From Pilatotrama ljubarskyi (lineage: Eukaryota; Basidiomycota; Agaricomycetes; Polyporales; Polyporaceae), in contig MU277697.1 of NCBI GenBank assembly GCA_022385805.1, positions 178,338 through 242,337 of the forward strand: DNA of 64,000 nt, in the 5' to 3' direction. Below the pieces are notes generated by a model. The model did no database searches. It was not told the DNA's origin and worked only from the letters and a program-made list of their open reading frames with translations. The position numbers and the translations under genes were made by a program. Below, piece by piece: positions 59,623-64,000 of the stretch; position 1 is the stretch's first letter; each line of letters begins with the position of its first letter.

Positions 59623-60309
59623 ATGACTATCACACACTCGAGCACCAATCTCGACCGCGCCATCGCGAACGTCAAGGAGCACGGCCACCCGGTAACCGTG
59701 CCCAACGTGCTCGCCGCGTACATCCAATGCATCGCCGCGCACCTCCCACCCGAAGACGCCACAGACCAGGACGCGATCGCGCAGACCGCCGTAGCCTCGT
59801 TCGAACGTGCGATGGACAAGTACCCCGCGCCTTCGCCTCCCAGTCCCTCGCCACGCGCCAAGTCGCGGAGCAGCTCGAAGACCAAGCCAGTCTCGCAGGA
59901 GCGCGCTCAAGCTGAAGCTGCTGACGTCGCCCCGGACTGTTGTCTGGGGACGCGGATGTTCTGCGCGGAGGTCGCGCAGCTGAGGAGCGAGTACCTCAAG
60001 GCGCTGTGGCGCGCGTCGGACGACTCTGGCGCTCCAGGGTGCAGGTGCCGGTCATGCGGATGCCTGCTGAAGGTGTGCGCGAGCCAGGTGAGGACGCTGG
60101 ACCCGGAGGAAGAGGACGGGCTGCGCGAACGAGAGGCCGCACGCTCGGTGCGGAAACGCCGTGCTCGTGAGTGTGTTCTGCGTGTTGATAGGTAGCGCGT
60201 GTGGCTGACTGGGTGCGTTGTAGGCAAGACGAAGGGTATGGGTACGAAGAAGAAGGCTCGCGTACCGTTTGACCCGTATGCGCCGTCGACCAGTCGGGCC
60301 GCCATGTAA
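59623..60309 (+). CDS. Uncharacterised protein with Cys cluster and basic tail
   Basis: Two exons (59623-60166, 60224-60309) give 209 residues. I do not recognise it. The first about 70 residues look helical (LDRAIANVKEHGHPVTVPNVLAAYIQCIAAHL). A Ser/Pro/Lys linker follows, then a region that keeps FCAEVAQLRSEYLKALW and a Cys-rich knot, CRCRSCGCLLKVC, that might bind metal. The C-terminus is very basic (RSVRKRRARKTKGMGTKKKAR), a likely nuclear localisation signal. The phase-1 intron restores this basic run exactly, which supports the model. A nuclear role is inference only. Confidence 0.6.
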
Positions 60310-60713
60310 TTGCCTCGTCGTGGCCACAGTCTAACAGTTATGCACACCTCTGCCATATCTCTCTCGTTCTGTCAGTTGTAGCACATGATTCTCCCAGTGT
60401 ATCGATACGTCGCGTCTCGTTCTCATTATCACTAGCTCCTTCCCTCACATTTCGACTGTCTACAGTCCACCTCGGTCGGACTGGAGTGGATGATCGCGGA
60501 TCGTTATCTCGCCCTATTATGAGCGGTTCAGCACGGGCGCCTAGTATCTACCGATCCTCGAATGACATCACGCTTACCTCGCGCACTCGCGCGCTCCAAC
60601 ACGCGCGACCTCCTCAAAACCCTCTCCCCACAGCTAATCATGGCCGCAAAGTTTCCTCCTCTCTTCCTCCTCGTTCGCTCGCGCGCGCTCTCGACAGCGT
60701 CCACGCCACAGCC
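60310..60713. other. Upstream region of the phosphatase gene
   Basis: The phosphatase frame stays open leftward to a Met at 60519 (MSGSARAP), so part of this may be coding if the longer start is used. Confidence 0.4.
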
Positions 60714-62989
60714 ATGCCCATGCCCTTCGCGCGTTCCTCCTCGTCGACCAAGACGCCTCTCCCCACCGTCGCCACTCAGAGTGATCCGCTCAATGGCTCG
60801 CGACCACGGCGAGCATGGACAACAACGGGGTGCATACGCACCACGGTCACCCTAGTCGTCCTCGCAGCGTACTTTGCCTGGACGTGGCCGTGGTACTTCC
60901 GCCACGACGCCCCAGCCGACCCGGACTTGCCTCAGGCTGCTTGGGGCTCTCCAGCGAGCCTCCCAGTGCAGCAAGCACACGCTAACGCTGAGGCGGACTT
61001 GACTGCGGAGGGTGTCTTGCGCGCGCCGCCGCTGGGTGTGCCGGAGAGTCTGCAGACGAAGTGGGGCCAGTATTCGCCCTGGCATGCGTTGGACAAGTAC
61101 CGCGCGCCGCCCGCGGGGTGCAATATCACACAGGTGAGCATTCGCTCTGGTTCCTTGGCGAGGGAGCGGCAAAGGGAGGGGTGCAGTCGAGAATGAACGG
61201 ACTTGACACTTTGGCCGCGCCAGGCGGACGGGGTGCGCGACCGGCGAGGTGCGTTTTGCTGGTCGCGTGCGCCGTTTGCAGGAACGTGGTTGGTCGAGGA
61301 TGGGCGTATCGCGAAGTTGAGATGCAGGCGATATGTCTCGAGAAGGTTTGCGAGAACATCGGCCGTGCGCTAGCAGATAGGTCTGTGCACTTTCCAGGGC
61401 TCTCTGGTACCGCGCAGCGAATATCTGCAACAGAGCTTGCGCGCGAACTCTTCGTAGACTCCCAGAGCCGTCATCCTTCACCTCGTCATTCTCAGAAAGT
61501 TCCATTATATACTGACAGAACCTATGCACAGGTCAACATCGTGCGTCATTCCATCTATCTATACCTTCCGCTTCCCTTGCGAGCCAACCCTTCGTGACAC
61601 AGCTCCAACGCCATGGTGCACGCTACCCGAACGCGGACGACGGCGAGAACTATGCAAAGGCTGTCGAGCACCTCGCCTCCGCGGACAAGTTCCGTGACAA
61701 GCGCCTCAAGTTCCTAAAAGAGTACGAGTACGAGCTTGGCGCGGACGACCTTGTGCCGTTCGGTGCTGCCCAGTAAGCCTGTTCCTTTCGAGGTGGCAGC
61801 AGATGGATGAGCTAATGAGGGGACGACTAGGACGTTCGAAGCGGGACAGGTTGCATTCAAGCGATATATGCATCTCGTGAACTCTACGCAGCTTCCGTTC
61901 GTCAGGGCTGCAGGAGCCCCGAGGGTGGTCTCTACCGCGACCAACTGGACGGTCGGTACGTCGCGCGTGGCCTGGCGTTGTGAAGATCATCCCTGATCCA
62001 TGGCGCAGGATTTGCCGCTGCGAGCCAACAGCGCTATCAACCATACCTCAATGTGATCATCTCTGAAGAGGTACGCTGGTCCAGACGTCTGCGTCTACTT
62101 TGGTCGCTGAAGGGCAGCAGTACAACAACACGCTCAACAACGACTGCCCGAACGCTAGCGACGGCTCCCCGGAGATGGACATCTGGCTTTCCGTGTTCGC
62201 GCCGCCGATTGCGGAGCGGCTGCTCAAGGGCGCGCCCGGTGCGAACCTCACGGACATGGACATATTTAACCTGCTCGCGATGTGCCCGTTCGAGACAGTC
62301 GCGAAGGAGACGATGAGCCCGTTCTGCTCGATGTTCACCGAGGACGACTTCCGCGCGTTCGAGTACCATGGGGATCTGGAGAAGTACTACAAGACCGGGT
62401 GCGTCGCTTTGCTCGCTCCCGCCCGTCATACCGGCTGGAGCTGATCCCGTCGTCTGGTAGGTATGGAGAGAAGCTCGGCCCGATCCAGGGCGTGGGATAC
62501 GTGAACGAGCTCCTCGCCCGGCTCACTGGGACGCCCGTCAAGGACCACACGACGCACAACTCCTCGCTGGAGTTCCCGCTCGACCGCAACGTCTACGCGG
62601 ACTTCACGCATGAGAACTTGATGATCGCCGTGTACGCCGCGATGGGCCTCTTCAACGTGACGTCTCCGCTAGACCCACGCCATATGCCGCCGCCGGACCA
62701 CGAGGACCCGAGCGGGCAGAGTTGGGTCGCGTCGCGGATGGTGCCGTTCTCGGCTAGGATGGTCACTGAGCGGCTCGAGTGCGTGCGGGTCGAGCCTGAG
62801 ACGCAAGAGAACGGAGAGAAGACGAAGGTGAGGGAAGGAACGTACGTGCGGGTGCTGGTGAACGACGAGGTGCAGCCGCTCGAGTTTTGCGGGGGCGAGC
62901 AGGGGCTGTGCGAGCTGGAGAAGTTCGTGGAGAGTCAGGAGTATGCACGCAACAGCGGGAATGGGGACTTCGAGCTGTGTTACAGCTGA
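60714..62989 (+). CDS. Membrane-anchored histidine acid phosphatase (phytase-like)
   Basis: Seven exons (60714-61133, 61532-61540, 61603-61772, 61831-61955, 62009-62070, 62118-62398, 62461-62989) give 531 residues. Histidine acid phosphatases release phosphate from phosphomonoesters or phytate. The catalytic motif RHGARYP is at 146-152 with His147 as nucleophile. The second motif, usually HD, reads H406-E407 (DFTHENLM). One hydrophobic helix near the N-terminus (VTLVVLAAYFAWTWPWYF) suggests a type II membrane protein facing outside or into the secretory pathway. Cys residues and sequons (NNTL, NASD, NVTS) fit that. Exon 2 is only 9 nt (codons for VNI). Start choice is open: a Met at 60519 would add 65 residues. 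Confidence 0.88.
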
Positions 62990-63690
62990 GCCCGTCGAGG
63001 ATGTGAGGCTGAGAGGGGAGGGTAGGGACCATCTATACGACTGCGATGCTTGGTTTACGTTCGACACGACATCCTTCAAGTTATGCTTCGGTTCGCCGTG
63101 CTAGATATATACATATGTGCTTTCGTTGCTCTTCAGTTCTGTATTTGTATGAGATGACGTGTAAGCACACCATATATTCTACGGATATACGTTTTCTGTA
63201 GAAGTAGCACTGCATGCGGCCAGCTCGAGCTGTACTGCACAGCTGGCAGCAGTACATACTGCGGGCGGACGCTTTTGACGCGACTAGTACTGGCAGGTCA
63301 TGATGTCACATAGGTTCTAACCATAGCAGCTCGGGCTGCAATTTACATCTTGTTACGTGGGCTGCACAGTGCCACACCGGTTGCAGCCGAGCTTCACGCG
63401 CACCACCTCAACTCGTTTCAGAATCAAATACCTTTTCCAGAGAAGGAGGGCCGTTTCGTACTTCCTATGGCATAGGGATGGACTGGCCATTCTGTTGTTG
63501 ACCGTCCGGATGAATCCATGCACGGCGCCATGTCGAGGACAAGGCGAATCGGAGTACAATCACAGCACGGTGCAGCGCGACCGTACAAGGGTGCGTTGCA
63601 TCATGCACCCGAGCCGTCGAGGCTCTCCTAATGAGATGTGCAACTTCAATGGTTGTCCACACGGCCATCGATCGTCCAAAGGCCATATGA
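62990..63690. other. Intergenic stretch near right edge
   Basis: No gene. From about 63600 it resembles the flank of the orphan gene at 55.4 kb. Confidence 0.45.
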
Positions 63691-64000
63691 TCGTATGGAA
63701 CGGCACTCCTTCGACACCTAACAACGGGGACAGATGAACAACCATTGGAATGAGTAATTTGCCGAGAAGACGTACAAGGTACCTGTCTCTCTGTCTGACG
63801 AGACGGTCAGTGTCGGTCTCCTGCAGTTGCACGGAGGGATCCCAATAGTGCGATTTATTATCTGCTCTTTCTAGCTTTCTCCGAGAGGTTGGCAGGGCGG
63901 CGTGGTGTTGTGGCGAAAAAGAAGGTTAGTGATTTACCATCGGGATCATTCTTGTTCAAGATGCGGCAGATGAGAGGTCGTAGCCGTCCAATATGTCGTT
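63691..64000 (-). pseudogene. Broken second copy of the 55.5-kb orphan gene (runs off window)
   Basis: On the minus strand the fragments NDILDGYDLS, ILNKNDPDGKSLTFFFATTP, ANLSEKA and ERADNKSHYWDPSVQLQETDTDR match, in order, the intact protein at 55497-55969. They lie in different frames, so there are at least two frameshifts. The end of the first exon and the following TTAGGTGTCGAAGGA are also shared. The N-terminal part lies beyond the window. Confidence 0.7.

Noticed and set aside
1..64000. CRISPR arrays, rRNA genes, prokaryotic operons
   Set aside because: None seen; the window is eukaryotic with spliceosomal introns throughout.

Overview
The window is nuclear DNA of a filamentous basidiomycete (Agaricomycetes; a polypore-type fungus is my best guess). 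The signs are dense genes with many 50-70 nt introns, GC-rich codons, a 946-residue chitin synthase, a 1017-residue GH35 beta-galactosidase, fungal MCT-type transporters, F-box/LRR genes, and a Plavaka-type transposase beside a DUF6698-like gene. Gene models below were spliced by hand. For almost every one the exon phases add up to an uninterrupted frame from start to stop.

Layout. 0-5 kb: a transposon-protein remnant (-), a conserved fungal protein with an SYNW motif (-), and anthranilate phosphoribosyltransferase (-). 5-11 kb: the ER chaperone Rot1 (+) and two tandem short-chain dehydrogenases (+). 11-18 kb: an F-box protein (-), tRNA-Glu(CTC) (-) and a 19-exon secreted beta-galactosidase (-). 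20-30 kb: an MFS transporter (+), a multi-pass membrane protein (-) and an amino-acid permease (+). 30-41 kb: chitin synthase (+), an F-box protein (-), an EB1-type microtubule plus-end protein (+) and a single-pass membrane protein (+). 41.8-45.9 kb: two more MFS transporters (-), paralogous to the one at 20.3 kb. 46-59 kb: a mobile-element island. Here an intact DUF6698-like gene (-) and an intact 1326-codon Plavaka-type transposase (+) are divergently arranged between the 5' and 3' remains of a broken GH2 beta-mannosidase gene. 59-64 kb: an uncharacterised protein (+), a membrane-anchored histidine acid phosphatase (+), and a broken second copy of the small gene found at 55.5 kb.

How the parts fit. 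The stable sections hold housekeeping genes (tryptophan synthesis, ER folding, cell wall, microtubules) mixed with genes for feeding on plant polymers and small nutrients (beta-galactosidase, phosphatase, MFS and amino-acid carriers). The 46-64 kb part is accessory: transposase, pseudogenes, a dispersed repeat and a duplicated orphan gene. The most unusual observations are an apparent one-nucleotide exon in the chitin synthase gene, several exons of 8-16 nt in the beta-galactosidase gene, and the beta-mannosidase gene split around the Plavaka/DUF6698 pair.
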